In this document: in pieces, positions 1-8,468 of the stretch | Layout: each line of letters starts with the position of its first letter | How positions within the stretch are numbered: position 1 is the stretch's first letter | Source of the DNA: Spirochaetia bacterium | Lineage (GTDB): Bacteria; Spirochaetota; Leptospiria; Turneriellales; JAOUOS01 | NCBI GenBank assembly: GCA_029880265.1 | Contig: JAOUOT010000005.1 | Location: forward strand, 1-64,000 | DNA length: 64,000 nucleotides | Direction: 5' to 3' | Program-made: the position numbers and the translations under genes | The notes under the pieces: generated by a model | The model's input: the letters and a program-made list of their open reading frames with translations, nothing else | What the model was told of the DNA's origin: nothing | The model's database searches: none

Positions 1-2
1 TT

Positions 3-368
3 TTAGATAAACTGACCGATATGCTTTTCATCTTCGAAAAAGGTAAAAAAATCAGGGTTATACCGGGGTTGTGCAGCGACTATATATTTACAGAAAAAAA
101 ATCCGCGCCCAAAAAGACCAAAGAGATTAAACCTGAAAAAATAAAAAAGAGAACCAAATTGTCATATCATGATCAGAAAAGAAAAGATGTTATCGAAAAA
201 GAAATTCCTGATTTAGAAAAAGAGATAGAATTGCTGCGCGAGAAACTCGCATCGGGCGAAACCGATTTTAAGCTTCTTGATGAATGGGGCCGGCGGCATA
301 ACGAAAAAGAGAAACTTCTTTTTGAACTATTGGCAGAGCTAGATACCATAGAATCGACAATCGCCTGA
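3..368 (+). CDS. uup: ABC-F family ATPase (Uup-like), C-terminal fragment
   Basis: Only the last 121 residues are in the window; the frame is open to the left edge. The first residues, LDKLTDMLFIFEKG, match the segment after the second ABC cassette of ABC-F proteins, where an FLD motif is followed by the closing strand. Next comes a Lys-rich linker and a roughly 70-residue charged coiled coil (KLSYHDQKRKDVIEKEIPDL onward), as in the Uup C-terminal domain. ABC-F proteins are soluble twin-cassette ATPases that act on ribosomes; Uup is also linked to DNA transposon excision. No ATP motif is present in this part, so the Uup subtype rests on the tail alone. The ATG at 21 is internal, not the start. 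Confidence 0.8.
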   Translation, partial: LDKLTDMLFIFEKGKKIRVIPGLCSDYIFTEKKSAPKKTKEIKPEKIKKRTKLSYHDQKRKDVIEKEIPDLEKEIELLREKLASGETDFKLLDEWGRRHNEKEKLLFELLAELDTIESTIA

Positions 369-409
369 CCGTTTTGGCAGCAAAACTTAATCGTAAGTAA
401 AAATATATT

Positions 410-808
410 TTAGTATTCGATAATTAACTGCAGCCCGCAGTCTGCGCAGGTTTTGACATTGTGCCCATTATCAAAACCGCAGGCCGGGCATTTGCCCTGT
501 TCTTCAAGTTCTTTCGATTTTTTAAATTCAGGATGCAGAGAAATAAAATAGTCGTCAATGACTAAAAGACCATTTTTAACCTGATCTTCGGGAACAATTA
601 AAATATACTTCAAGGCGCAAGAACCATTTTTGCACCCCGGCGACAAATTTATTTCATGAAGAATATTTTTATCGGTTAATTTATCGGCGATTTCTCGAAT
701 AGTTTTCAGGCTATCTTCTCTGATGGCAACCCATTTGATTGATGAATTATCTTTTATATCAACTTGCGTTAATTCGCTTTCATGATTGTGTGTACATTTT
801 TGGTTCAT
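410..808 (-). CDS. small zinc-ribbon protein, DUF2007-like
   Basis: A 132-residue cytoplasmic protein. Residues about 25-95 read like the DUF2007 putative signal-transducing fold: an IREDSLKTIREIADKL helix, a strand, then ILIVPEDQVKNGLLVIDDYF. The C-terminus carries a two-pair cysteine motif, CPACG followed 13 residues later by CADCG, typical of a small zinc ribbon. A further CKNGSC motif lies mid-protein, and the N-terminus has a short C/H cluster (CTHNHE). It converges with the ABC-F gene with a 41-bp gap. No function is assigned; the family call is from pattern only. Confidence 0.6.
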   Translation of the reverse strand: MNQKCTHNHESELTQVDIKDNSSIKWVAIREDSLKTIREIADKLTDKNILHEINLSPGCKNGSCALKYILIVPEDQVKNGLLVIDDYFISLHPEFKKSKELEEQGKCPACGFDNGHNVKTCADCGLQLIIEY

Positions 809-1109
809 TATTTTTACCTGTTAATATGTATATTATCAATATCGTCTAAAATTTACTATCCAAAACAAATGACGTTTCGTACCTGTAAATGCTTTTTTGA
901 ATTTGAATTTTAGTTTAACTTTTTGCGCCCGCTTGTACTCTGCGAGATGGGCGGTCAATTCGTTTGAGATATTTGGGCGAACCCATGCAGAAGGCATGGC
1001 CTGACGCATATCGCGTCGACTTCGACATAGCTGTCAGAAAGTCAATGTTGCATGCGCTTGTTCTACGTAATTTTTTTAGATAAAATAAAGAAACGTTATC
1101 ATATTTTCT
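809..1109. other. 301-bp intergenic region with a GC-rich hairpin cluster
   Basis: The stretch 921-1060 is visibly more GC-rich than its surroundings and holds three consecutive inverted repeats: CGCCC/GGGCG at 926-930 and 949-953, CCATGC/GCATGG at 983-988 and 994-999, and GACGC/GCGTC at 1003-1007 and 1013-1017. On the minus strand an uninterrupted 57-codon frame runs from ATG at 1009 to TGA at 836, but no ribosome site supports it. It could be a REP-like element, a small RNA or a gene remnant. Nothing else is recognisable here. Confidence 0.4.
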
Positions 1110-1325
1110 TTAAAACAAATCTTCTTTTTTTATTGTTAAGCCTTTCAAAAGCCGGCTTGAAAGCGAATCTTCCCTTGCTTTTTGCCATTTCGGTTCCTGA
1201 GATTTGTCAAGGCATTCGTTATACCAAACTTGCATGGTTTTATCGCGCGGGTAGTTTGGGTATTTAACGTCGTCAACGGAAAACGCAGATTTTTTTTTGC
1301 CGACAGTTTTTATCGAAGAAGCCAT
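1110..1325 (-). CDS. small hypothetical protein, probably from a leaderless mRNA
   Basis: A 71-residue basic, soluble protein rich in Lys, Ser and Trp, with no recognised domain and no membrane segment or signal peptide. The case for a real gene is its promoter: a perfect TTGACA-17-TATAAT lies immediately upstream (1331-1359, minus strand), with only 5 bases between the -10 box and the ATG. Both overlapping frames on the plus strand lack any such support. Function unknown. Confidence 0.5.
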   Translation of the reverse strand: MASSIKTVGKKKSAFSVDDVKYPNYPRDKTMQVWYNECLDKSQEPKWQKAREDSLSSRLLKGLTIKKEDLF

Positions 1326-1330
1326 ATTTT

Positions 1331-1359
1331 ATTATACAGTTATAATAATGCGATGTCAA
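1331..1359 (-). promoter_or_regulatory. perfect-consensus sigma70-type promoter
   Basis: On the minus strand the -35 box TTGACA is at 1359-1354 and the -10 box TATAAT at 1336-1331, separated by exactly 17 bases. The start codon of the downstream small gene begins at 1325. Transcription would therefore begin at or next to the A of the ATG. Confidence 0.75.
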
Positions 1360-1426
1360 GAAAAAAGGATTTTTTTTTGAATGAAAAATATCGGGTGTAA
1401 ATCATATAAAAAGTACATATGTCCTA

Positions 1427-1455
1427 TTTACATTCGTTTGAAAAATGTCTATAAA
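1427..1455 (+). promoter_or_regulatory. promoter of the TonB-dependent receptor gene
   Basis: TTTACA at 1427-1432 and TATAAA at 1450-1455 are separated by 17 bases. The predicted transcription start, about 7 bases after the -10 box, falls on the ATG at 1462. This implies either a leaderless message or a real start at the downstream ATG at 1504. Confidence 0.55.
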
Positions 1456-1461
1456 TAGGGT

Positions 1462-3900
1462 ATGAAAAAGAACAAGTTATGCAATTTAAATGCAATAAAA
1501 AAGATGCGCCTTTCTTTTTTATTGGCGCTTGTTTTGCCGTTATCTTTTTTAAACGCGCAAAGTTCAATTATTTTCAGCGGCAGAGTATACGATTCAGTCA
1601 ATAAAAACCCCGTTGAATTTGCCACGGTGGCCATCGTTGAGTCGTCCCAAAAAACGAAAACCGATCAAAGCGGAGCTTTTCAAATCATTCTTGGTAAACC
1701 CGCAGCATACACGGCGATTGTAAGCGTAAACGGAATGCAGCCTGAAAAATCTGTTATTAATATTACAGAGAATACGCAAAAAGATTTTTATCTGAAACCC
1801 CTTAAAATACAGGCAGAAACCATAACCATTAAAGACGAAAAGATACGCCAGAAAACCGGCAGACAAACGCTTAGTAAAGAGAGAATTAAAGAAATTCCCG
1901 GCTCTATGAACGATTCGATTTCTGCCTTAAATTCATTGGCGGGCGTCGAAAGATACGGAGGCATTTTCGGATATCTTGTCATGAGAGGCGCAAACAGTTA
2001 TTATAACCGCTACACAATCGACGGAATTCCCGTCGTGATGCCGCAGCATTTTCTCGGAATTCATTCGGTTCTTCATAACGACTTTATTGAAGATATCGAC
2101 ATATACGCCTCTTTGCCGCCCGTCAGCATTAAAAACGGCTCAGGACCCCTCATTCAAATTAATACCATTGACGATTCAGAAAAATCTGGGATAGCTTTTG
2201 AACTTGGCATACTTTCGGCCAATATCATGATTGAATCGCCGCTTAACGAAAATGTCGATGAAGTCAAAAAGAAAAAAGGTTATTTTACGGCAGCCGCGCG
2301 TATCGGATATTTGTCGGTTTTACTTCCCCCGATTATTAAACTGATTACGGGCGACGATTATTCAAGCATACCCGATTATTACGATTACCAAAGTAAAATA
2401 AAATATAATTTTACAAATTCGCATTCGCTGACCCTGCTCTTTTTTGGCGCGGGCGATAAATGGAATATCGTGCCTGAAGTTGAAGGCGACGACAAAACAA
2501 CAGCCCTTGAAGAAGGGGCCGATCCGTTTTCGCTTGATATGCATGTTTATCAAGACTTTCAATTTCATACGCAGTCTTTTAAATACGCGTATTTGAGTTC
2601 TTATAAATTGAAAAATGAGTTTTTATTTTTTTCTACCTTTAACAGAAACGACAGAACCATACTTGTCGACAACCCAAACGCGGTAAGCTGGCTTGAAAAT
2701 ATGCACATTGTATCAAAGCCGAATATTTACGGTTTAAAAAATAATTTAACGCTAAGACCAATAAAAGAACATTTATATTTTAAAGCGGGCGCAGAGGCAA
2801 ATTTTTATGATTTCTCGGCGTCGGGTACAGGCATCATGCCGAAAGAAGTTCCATCGGCCGGATTTCTTATCTTAGACATAGGCAATGAAAATCTTTTTAC
2901 GCCCGTAGAAATAGACGTAAAAACAAAGAATACAATTTTAAGCGTTTACGCCGAAAGCGAAATAAAATGGAAAGGTCTTTCATTTGTTCCGGGTATTCGC
3001 GCCGACTATTTTGTCGAGGCAAAAAAAGAAGCGTTAAACCCCCGCGGCATATTAAGCTATAATCTAAAAAACGATACCGAATTTTCTTTCGGCATGGGCA
3101 GGTACGAAAGTTTTCTTCATGAAAACGTAAACTATTTTTCGGCCGCGCCCATGATATTTGACGCGAAAGAAAACGTTACAACAGAAAAATCAATTCAGCG
3201 AACAGCCGGCATAAAGCATAAGTTCACAGACGAATATTCTGTCAAAGCCGAAGGATACTATAATTATTACTACGATCTTGCCGAAGGCGCGGCCATTGTA
3301 AAAGACGGGGTCGAAACCTACGGGCAATCATCGGGCGAAACAAAAAATTATGGGGTTGAACTTACCATGAAAAAAGAGGCGGCTGCAGAAAATAATATTT
3401 TATACGGATGGTTAAGCTATACCTATAATGCGGGAAAGCATAAAACAAACCTGCCGTTATCGTCAGACCCTTACGGCGATAAGTGGCTCAATAACGAATT
3501 TGCCAGAAAGCATACCCTTAAACTGATTGCCGGTTATAAATCGGGAGAACATAAAATCGGCGCAAGGTTTCAGCTTTATTCTTCAAACCCGTATACTCCC
3601 ATTGTGGGCGACGACGGCGACCCCGGCGGTATAGGAAGATATGCTCCCGTTTACGGCGAAAGATTCAGTAAGTATTATCCCGTAAACCACTCTCTCGATA
3701 TTCGCTATACCAAAACAAAAAAATATGGCTGGGGGTCTTTTGCCTATTATGTTGAATTCTTAAATATTTACAACAACAAGCCCTTAATCATGCAAGATTA
3801 CAGGTACAACCAGCCGTACCAAAGCGGCGTAAATCCGGCGTTAAGCGCGGGGGCCGGTCCTTTTTTCGCGGGTAATTTCGGGTTAGAGATTCGTTTTTAA
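1462..3900 (+). CDS. TonB-dependent outer-membrane receptor
   Basis: An 812-residue outer-membrane receptor that would import a ligand using energy from TonB. A signal peptide ends near ALVLPLSFLNAQ. Residues about 38-115 form a CarboxypepD_reg-like beta-sandwich (SGRVYDSVNKNPVEFATVAI). The plug domain follows at about 125-240, with LNSLAGVERYGG, a VMRGANSYYNRYTIDGIPV segment and the DIDIYASLPP region. The rest alternates short strands typical of a 22-strand barrel and ends in Phe (LEIRF), the usual barrel-assembly signal. The ligand cannot be told from sequence. Start: ATG 1462 sits at the predicted transcription start; ATG 1504 would leave a shorter, cleaner signal peptide and is a good alternative. 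No tonB or exbBD is nearby. Confidence 0.85.
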   Translation: MKKNKLCNLNAIKKMRLSFLLALVLPLSFLNAQSSIIFSGRVYDSVNKNPVEFATVAIVESSQKTKTDQSGAFQIILGKPAAYTAIVSVNGMQPEKSVINITENTQKDFYLKPLKIQAETITIKDEKIRQKTGRQTLSKERIKEIPGSMNDSISALNSLAGVERYGGIFGYLVMRGANSYYNRYTIDGIPVVMPQHFLGIHSVLHNDFIEDIDIYASLPPVSIKNGSGPLIQINTIDDSEKSGIAFELGILSANIMIESPLNENVDEVKKKKGYFTAAARIGYLSVLLPPIIKLITGDDYSSIPDYYDYQSKIKYNFTNSHSLTLLFFGAGDKWNIVPEVEGDDKTTALEEGADPFSLDMHVYQDFQFHTQSFKYAYLSSYKLKNEFLFFSTFNRNDRTILVDNPNAVSWLENMHIVSKPNIYGLKNNLTLRPIKEHLYFKAGAEANFYDFSASGTGIMPKEVPSAGFLILDIGNENLFTPVEIDVKTKNTILSVYAESEIKWKGLSFVPGIRADYFVEAKKEALNPRGILSYNLKNDTEFSFGMGRYESFLHENVNYFSAAPMIFDAKENVTTEKSIQRTAGIKHKFTDEYSVKAEGYYNYYYDLAEGAAIVKDGVETYGQSSGETKNYGVELTMKKEAAAENNILYGWLSYTYNAGKHKTNLPLSSDPYGDKWLNNEFARKHTLKLIAGYKSGEHKIGARFQLYSSNPYTPIVGDDGDPGGIGRYAPVYGERFSKYYPVNHSLDIRYTKTKKYGWGSFAYYVEFLNIYNNKPLIMQDYRYNQPYQSGVNPALSAGAGPFFAGNFGLEIRF

Positions 3901-3909
3901 TTCAATTAG

Positions 3910-3954
3910 GGCGTCTTTAGTTTTTCTTTTTTCTGGCGGTAAAATAAAGACGCC
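3910..3954. terminator. inverted repeat between converging genes, possible terminator
   Basis: GGCGTCTTTA at 3910-3919 pairs perfectly with TAAAGACGCC at 3945-3954, around a 25-base loop rich in T. It lies between the receptor and cmoB and overlaps the last codons of cmoB. The T-tract is inside the loop rather than after the stem, so this is not a classical intrinsic terminator. Confidence 0.3.
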
Positions 3955-4891
3955 TTGGCCTTAGAAAGCCTTCTGTTGTTTTCGAAGAATCTTTTTTATC
4001 GATAAAGTCGATAAAGCTTTTGCCGGGGGCCCACTTTGTTTCTCGCTGTTCTTTTTCTTCCATTAAGAGATTATAGCGGCATTGAACGTCAGAAAATCCG
4101 GCTCTAATAAGCCAGTTTTCAAGACAAGTCTCGCTGGGCACAAACCAGACTCCCGATACGCCGGCGTATTTTTTACCGGGAAAAAACGCGATAGAATCTG
4201 CGCTGTCATAGCCTAACGATTCTACTAAAATCTGGCCGCCTGGCTTTAACGCGTCAAAAGATTTCTTAAGCGCATCAAGAGGATCTTTATGATGATAAAC
4301 AATCCCCATGCAAAAGATAATATCAAAAAATTCGTTAAAATAATTCAGCTCTTCAAAACCAAAAGGCTCGTAATAAAGCGATTTTTCGTTGGCGTAACTT
4401 TGCAGAAATTTGAAAGTGAGCCAAAATCTTATCGTAGGGTCAACGCCTAAAACCAATTTTGGCGAATAATGAGCCGCCCTGAACATATAATATCCGCTGT
4501 TGGCGCCGATGTCGCATATTGTTTTATCGCGCATATCGTCTATAAAGGGCAAAAAACGCTCCCATTTTAAATCGCTTCGCCATTCAGCGTCTATATCAAT
4601 GCCGAAAAGAGAAAACGGTCCCTTTCTCCACGGAACAAATAATTTTAAAAGCTTGTAAAGATTTTCTGCGGCTTTTGGCGAAAGCTCGTCTTTGCTCCCT
4701 ATTTTTACTACAGAATTTTTATAATCTTTTACGGCGGTTTTCAGAAGGGACAGATTGTTCAAAGCGTCGATAAAAACTTTATACCGATTATCTTTAATCT
4801 TATCATATTTCTGTTTTAATATCTGGCCAAGAGCTTCTAGGTTTGTTTGACTTAAATAAGACTTTAAATAATCAAGGCTGTTTTCAATCAT
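3917..4891 (-). CDS. cmoB: tRNA U34 carboxymethyltransferase CmoB
   Basis: CmoB transfers a carboxymethyl group from carboxy-S-adenosylmethionine to 5-hydroxyuridine at wobble position 34 of tRNA, giving cmo5U. At 324 residues it matches the family length. The diagnostic WRKGPFSLFGIDIDAEWRSD stretch is at about 88-107, followed by the cofactor motif DIGANSGYYMFR at about 127-138 and FCMGIVYHHKDPLDAL. It starts on the base after the cmoA stop codon, so the two genes are translationally coupled; CmoA makes the cofactor. The pair is best known from proteobacteria and is less expected in a spirochaete. Confidence 0.93.
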   Translation of the reverse strand: MIENSLDYLKSYLSQTNLEALGQILKQKYDKIKDNRYKVFIDALNNLSLLKTAVKDYKNSVVKIGSKDELSPKAAENLYKLLKLFVPWRKGPFSLFGIDIDAEWRSDLKWERFLPFIDDMRDKTICDIGANSGYYMFRAAHYSPKLVLGVDPTIRFWLTFKFLQSYANEKSLYYEPFGFEELNYFNEFFDIIFCMGIVYHHKDPLDALKKSFDALKPGGQILVESLGYDSADSIAFFPGKKYAGVSGVWFVPSETCLENWLIRAGFSDVQCRYNLLMEEKEQRETKWAPGKSFIDFIDKKDSSKTTEGFLRPRRLYFTARKKKN

Positions 4892-5614
4892 TTATTTAAC
4901 GGCCAGTATAGAGACAAAATTGCACCACTTGAAAAAAACCGATATCTTCGTAAAACCAGATTCTTCTAAGAGAAGGATGTTTTCTTCAACCGTCAATGGC
5001 TGCAAAAAATCTTTCAGGGCCCTATCTTTTTGCTTAATTTCAATATCAGAATAATTATTTTTAATCTTAAAATTATAATATTCTTTAGAATAAGCATTTG
5101 AAAAAAAAGGCTCTGTGTTTGTTATTTTTTCTGATAATATTAAAAAACCTTTGGGCTTTAGGGTTTGATAAAGATTCGATAAAAATATTTTTCTCTGATC
5201 TTTTTCTATAAACTGAAGAACATAATTTATAATAAACATATTCGCGGCCCTGTATTTAAAGTCTAAGATGTCGCTGACATAAAAGTCGTACTTTTGAGAA
5301 GGTGAAAGTTTTCTCTTTTTCTTTTGAGCTTTATGAATCATGGGCTCTGAACTGTCTATGCCCGTATAGGCAAAAGGGCTTTCGCCCATGCTTTTTTTTA
5401 ATACATTCAAGAAGTTTCCCGTTGAGCATCCTAAATCATAAATTACGGGATTTTTATAATTCGCCTCTTTCGCGAAGCCTGCGCTTAAAGAAAGAACTTC
5501 TTTATAAAAAGGTATTGACCTATTGAGCATGTCGTCAAAGACTTTTGCCACAATCGGCGAAAAAGAAAAGGGCTTAATTTGTTTATAAGGGTTTTGATAA
5601 ATCTTATCGCGCAT
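4892..5614 (-). CDS. cmoA: carboxy-S-adenosyl-L-methionine synthase CmoA
   Basis: CmoA converts SAM and prephenate to carboxy-SAM, the cofactor used by CmoB. It is 240 residues, close to the usual 247. The methyltransferase-fold glycine motif is DLGCSTGNFL near residue 60, followed by YTGIDSSEPMIHKA. The region INYVLQFIEKDQR resembles the family's NFTLQF(I/L) active-site loop. It heads a two-gene operon with zero spacing to cmoB. No clear Shine-Dalgarno sequence precedes the ATG. Confidence 0.9.
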   Translation of the reverse strand: MRDKIYQNPYKQIKPFSFSPIVAKVFDDMLNRSIPFYKEVLSLSAGFAKEANYKNPVIYDLGCSTGNFLNVLKKSMGESPFAYTGIDSSEPMIHKAQKKKRKLSPSQKYDFYVSDILDFKYRAANMFIINYVLQFIEKDQRKIFLSNLYQTLKPKGFLILSEKITNTEPFFSNAYSKEYYNFKIKNNYSDIEIKQKDRALKDFLQPLTVEENILLLEESGFTKISVFFKWCNFVSILAVK

Positions 5615-5802
5615 AGATTATTTATCTAAGATTTATTTTTTTATAATACGGCAACTAAAAAACATATTAAAACCGGCGTTTTCTCTATTATTTCATAATA
5701 AATTAAAAGACATCGCGGCGCATTTTCATAATATTATTATCCTTAAAATACAATCTTGATAGACGACATAAATTAAATATTGGTAATGACATTTGGTCCA
5801 TC

Positions 5803-7575
5803 ATGAAAAACGATAAAGATGACAAAATTAAAGAGAAAATAGACGATAAAGAGATAATTCTTAAGCTTGAAGATTCTATAGAAAAACTATCTGAAGAAAT
5901 TATAGAATATTATAAATCAAATGAACACCTATCTAGCGTAAAAGAAGAGCTTGAAAAATTCAACGAGGCTTTGCAAGAATCAGAACAACGATGGAAGCTT
6001 CTCGTAGAAAATTCACCCGATATTATTATTGCCATAAATTCAGATTTAAAAATAGTATTTATCAATAAAACAATCTCAAAGACGCCGCCTGAAAAAATTA
6101 TAGGCGAAACTATTTTAATCTTCGTGCCGACGATGTTTCATAAAAAAACCGTAAAAAATATAAAAACCGTTTTTAAAACCGGAAATTCTGAACTATTTGA
6201 AACTCCCGCAATCACAAAAAACGGAAAACCCTTTTTTGTTTCTGTACGCATGAGCCTGGTCAAACATAAGAAAGAAAAATTTATATTAATGATTGTAACA
6301 GATATCACAGAACTTAGAGAAGCGCAAAAAACAAATAAAAAAAACAACGACCTGTTAAAAAAAATAAATAATATACAAACAGAATTTATAAGACATGCAG
6401 ATAAAAAGGCTTTTTTTCAAAATTTACTTCAGCATATCTTAGAAGCTGCAGAAAGCGAGTTTGGCTTTATTGGCGAAATTTTTTACGATGAAAAAAACAA
6501 ACCTTATCTGAAAGCTTATTCAGTAAGCGATATCGCGTGGAACAAAGCCAGCCGCGATTTTTATGAAAAATACAAAGACACCGGTTTTATATTCAATAAA
6601 CTGAACAATTTATACGGATATACACTAAAAACCGGCAAAATGGTTATTTCAAACGATCCGGCTAGCGATAAAAAAAGCGGCGGACTTCCTAAGGGACATC
6701 CCCCTATAAAATCTTTTTTGGGCATACCATTATACAGAGGAAAAGAATTCATAGGTATGGCCGGGTTTGCCAACAGAAAAAAAGGCTACTCAAAGGAATT
6801 CGTAGATTATCTAAAACCCTTTGTATCGGTATGCGAAACTCTAATAGAGGCCAATAGAGAAAACCGAATGCGGGTTGAAGCCGAGAAAAAACTTAAAAAA
6901 TCTGAAAAACAGCTTCGAAATTTAGCCCGAAGAGCGCAGACAGAAAGGGAAAAAGAGGCCCTGCGCATAGCAAGAAATATTCACGACGATTTAGGGCAGA
7001 TACTTTCTCTTTTGCGTTTTGACTTATCATGGGTTCAAAGCATGCTAAACGAAAGCCAGCAAAACATTTCTCTTAAGATAGACGACTCTATTGAACGAGT
7101 CGATCACGCGGTAAAAACGGTACAGCAAATCACTACCGATCTAAGGCCTACAATGCTTGATACTCTCGGCCTAAAAGACGCTTTAATATGGCAAAGCGAA
7201 AGCTTTAGCGAAAGAACAAAAATTGACTGCAAGATATCTTTTAAACCCGAAAATATAAAAATTAATAACGATATTTCTGTGGAACTTTTTCGCGTTTATC
7301 AAGAGGCCCTTACAAATATCGCGCGCCACGCCAGGGCGACAAAAGTCATTTCTCATTTTTTTCTAGATAACAATATGCTGACGTTTTCTATAAAAGATAA
7401 CGGAGTCGGTATTGACGAAGAAAAACTCGAGAATCCAAATTCATGCGGACTTATAGGCATGCGCGAGAGAATTTTATCATGGCGCGGAAACATGAATATA
7501 ACCGGAACAAAAGACAAAGGAACAAAAATTTTTATTGAAATTCCGTTAGAAAATATAAATATGGGTATACAGTAA
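5803..7575 (+). CDS. cytoplasmic PAS-GAF sensor histidine kinase (NarL-type HisKA_3)
   Basis: A 590-residue soluble kinase with no membrane segment. In order: an N-terminal coiled coil (1-60), a PAS domain (about 63-175, starting RWKLLVENSPDIIIAI), a GAF domain (about 195-350, with GIPLYRGKEFIGMAGF), a second coiled coil, a HisKA_3 dimerisation helix with the phospho-acceptor H394 in ARNIHDDLGQ, and an HATPase_c domain (EALTNIARHA N-box, DNGVGI G-box). This type normally phosphorylates a NarL/FixJ response regulator. No such regulator is adjacent, so the partner is elsewhere. The input signal is unknown. The gene is followed after 23 bases by the CHAP-type gene. Confidence 0.9.
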   Translation: MKNDKDDKIKEKIDDKEIILKLEDSIEKLSEEIIEYYKSNEHLSSVKEELEKFNEALQESEQRWKLLVENSPDIIIAINSDLKIVFINKTISKTPPEKIIGETILIFVPTMFHKKTVKNIKTVFKTGNSELFETPAITKNGKPFFVSVRMSLVKHKKEKFILMIVTDITELREAQKTNKKNNDLLKKINNIQTEFIRHADKKAFFQNLLQHILEAAESEFGFIGEIFYDEKNKPYLKAYSVSDIAWNKASRDFYEKYKDTGFIFNKLNNLYGYTLKTGKMVISNDPASDKKSGGLPKGHPPIKSFLGIPLYRGKEFIGMAGFANRKKGYSKEFVDYLKPFVSVCETLIEANRENRMRVEAEKKLKKSEKQLRNLARRAQTEREKEALRIARNIHDDLGQILSLLRFDLSWVQSMLNESQQNISLKIDDSIERVDHAVKTVQQITTDLRPTMLDTLGLKDALIWQSESFSERTKIDCKISFKPENIKINNDISVELFRVYQEALTNIARHARATKVISHFFLDNNMLTFSIKDNGVGIDEEKLENPNSCGLIGMRERILSWRGNMNITGTKDKGTKIFIEIPLENINMGIQ

Positions 7576-7598
7576 AATAAAAGATAGAAGAGGCGATT

Positions 7599-8462
7599 AT
7601 GACAAAAAGATATTTTTTTCATTTAATATGGTTTTTACCGGCTTTTATGCTTTTTTCTACATGCTTTCTTTGGGCCTTTGATAAAAACTCGCAGGTAGAA
7701 ATGCTTTTTGACGTTCCCGAAGAGGGCTCAGCCGTAAGCGTAGATTCTGACGAAGCCTATGAAAAAATGGCTCCCGTTGACGATTTTGGTATTGTTAAAA
7801 AAGAAAGATCGGTCATAATGATTGAAGATAAACCTAAAATTTCGCATAGAAAACTCAATATTGACGCATCTGAGCTTTTAGGCGAATCTCAAGGCGAATC
7901 GTTCGCCGTTAAAGCCGCCAAACAAGCCGAAGAATTCTTAAATAAAAATATTAAATCTGTGAATATTAAGGGCAAAACATACAGAATTGATAAAGACTGC
8001 GCTTATTTTGTAAGAGCCGCTTATTGGCTGGCGTCTGATAAGCAGCTAGATTTGTACGAAGACGCCATTTTATCGGGAGCGGTGCCCAGAAATATCGGCT
8101 CGGGCGTTCGACTTTTGGCCTATTATATGAAGAATAAGCATACCTATGAATCTAGAAAAGCCCGCGTAGGCGATATTATCGTATTTGATAATACTTACGA
8201 TAAGAACAAAAACCGAAAAAGAGACGATTATTATACCCATGTAGGTATTGTCACCAAAATTAGAAACGACGGCACCATTGAATTCGTTCACGGCAATATA
8301 AGCCGCACCATAAAAAAAGGATATATTAATTTTAAATATCCGAGCAAGTCTCGCATAAAAGACGTGAAAATAAATTCTTATATTAGACCAAAATACCGGT
8401 GGGAAAGAGACTCATCCAGAAGTTTAGCGGGTCATTTAGTAAGGGCCTTTGGCGGTTTTTAA
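7599..8462 (+). CDS. exported CHAP/NlpC-type cysteine hydrolase
   Basis: A 287-residue protein with a signal peptide or anchor (hydrophobic residues 8-26), an acidic linker and a C-terminal papain-like amidase fold. The likely catalytic Cys is C134 in DKDCAYFV, the His is H214 in THVGIV, and a third polar position is H231 in VHGN. The Asp/Asn-rich loop 196-210 before the His looks like a metal-binding loop. Such domains cleave peptide or amide bonds in peptidoglycan. A purine-rich ribosome site (AGAGG) precedes the ATG. CHAP versus NlpC/P60 cannot be settled by eye. Confidence 0.72.
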   Translation: MTKRYFFHLIWFLPAFMLFSTCFLWAFDKNSQVEMLFDVPEEGSAVSVDSDEAYEKMAPVDDFGIVKKERSVIMIEDKPKISHRKLNIDASELLGESQGESFAVKAAKQAEEFLNKNIKSVNIKGKTYRIDKDCAYFVRAAYWLASDKQLDLYEDAILSGAVPRNIGSGVRLLAYYMKNKHTYESRKARVGDIIVFDNTYDKNKNRKRDDYYTHVGIVTKIRNDGTIEFVHGNISRTIKKGYINFKYPSKSRIKDVKINSYIRPKYRWERDSSRSLAGHLVRAFGGF

Positions 8463-8468
8463 CGGCCG

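Noticed and set aside
1182-1400. 72-residue plus-strand frame overlapping the receptor upstream region
   Set aside because: It overlaps the minus-strand small gene and its consensus promoter, has low-complexity composition and no ribosome site.
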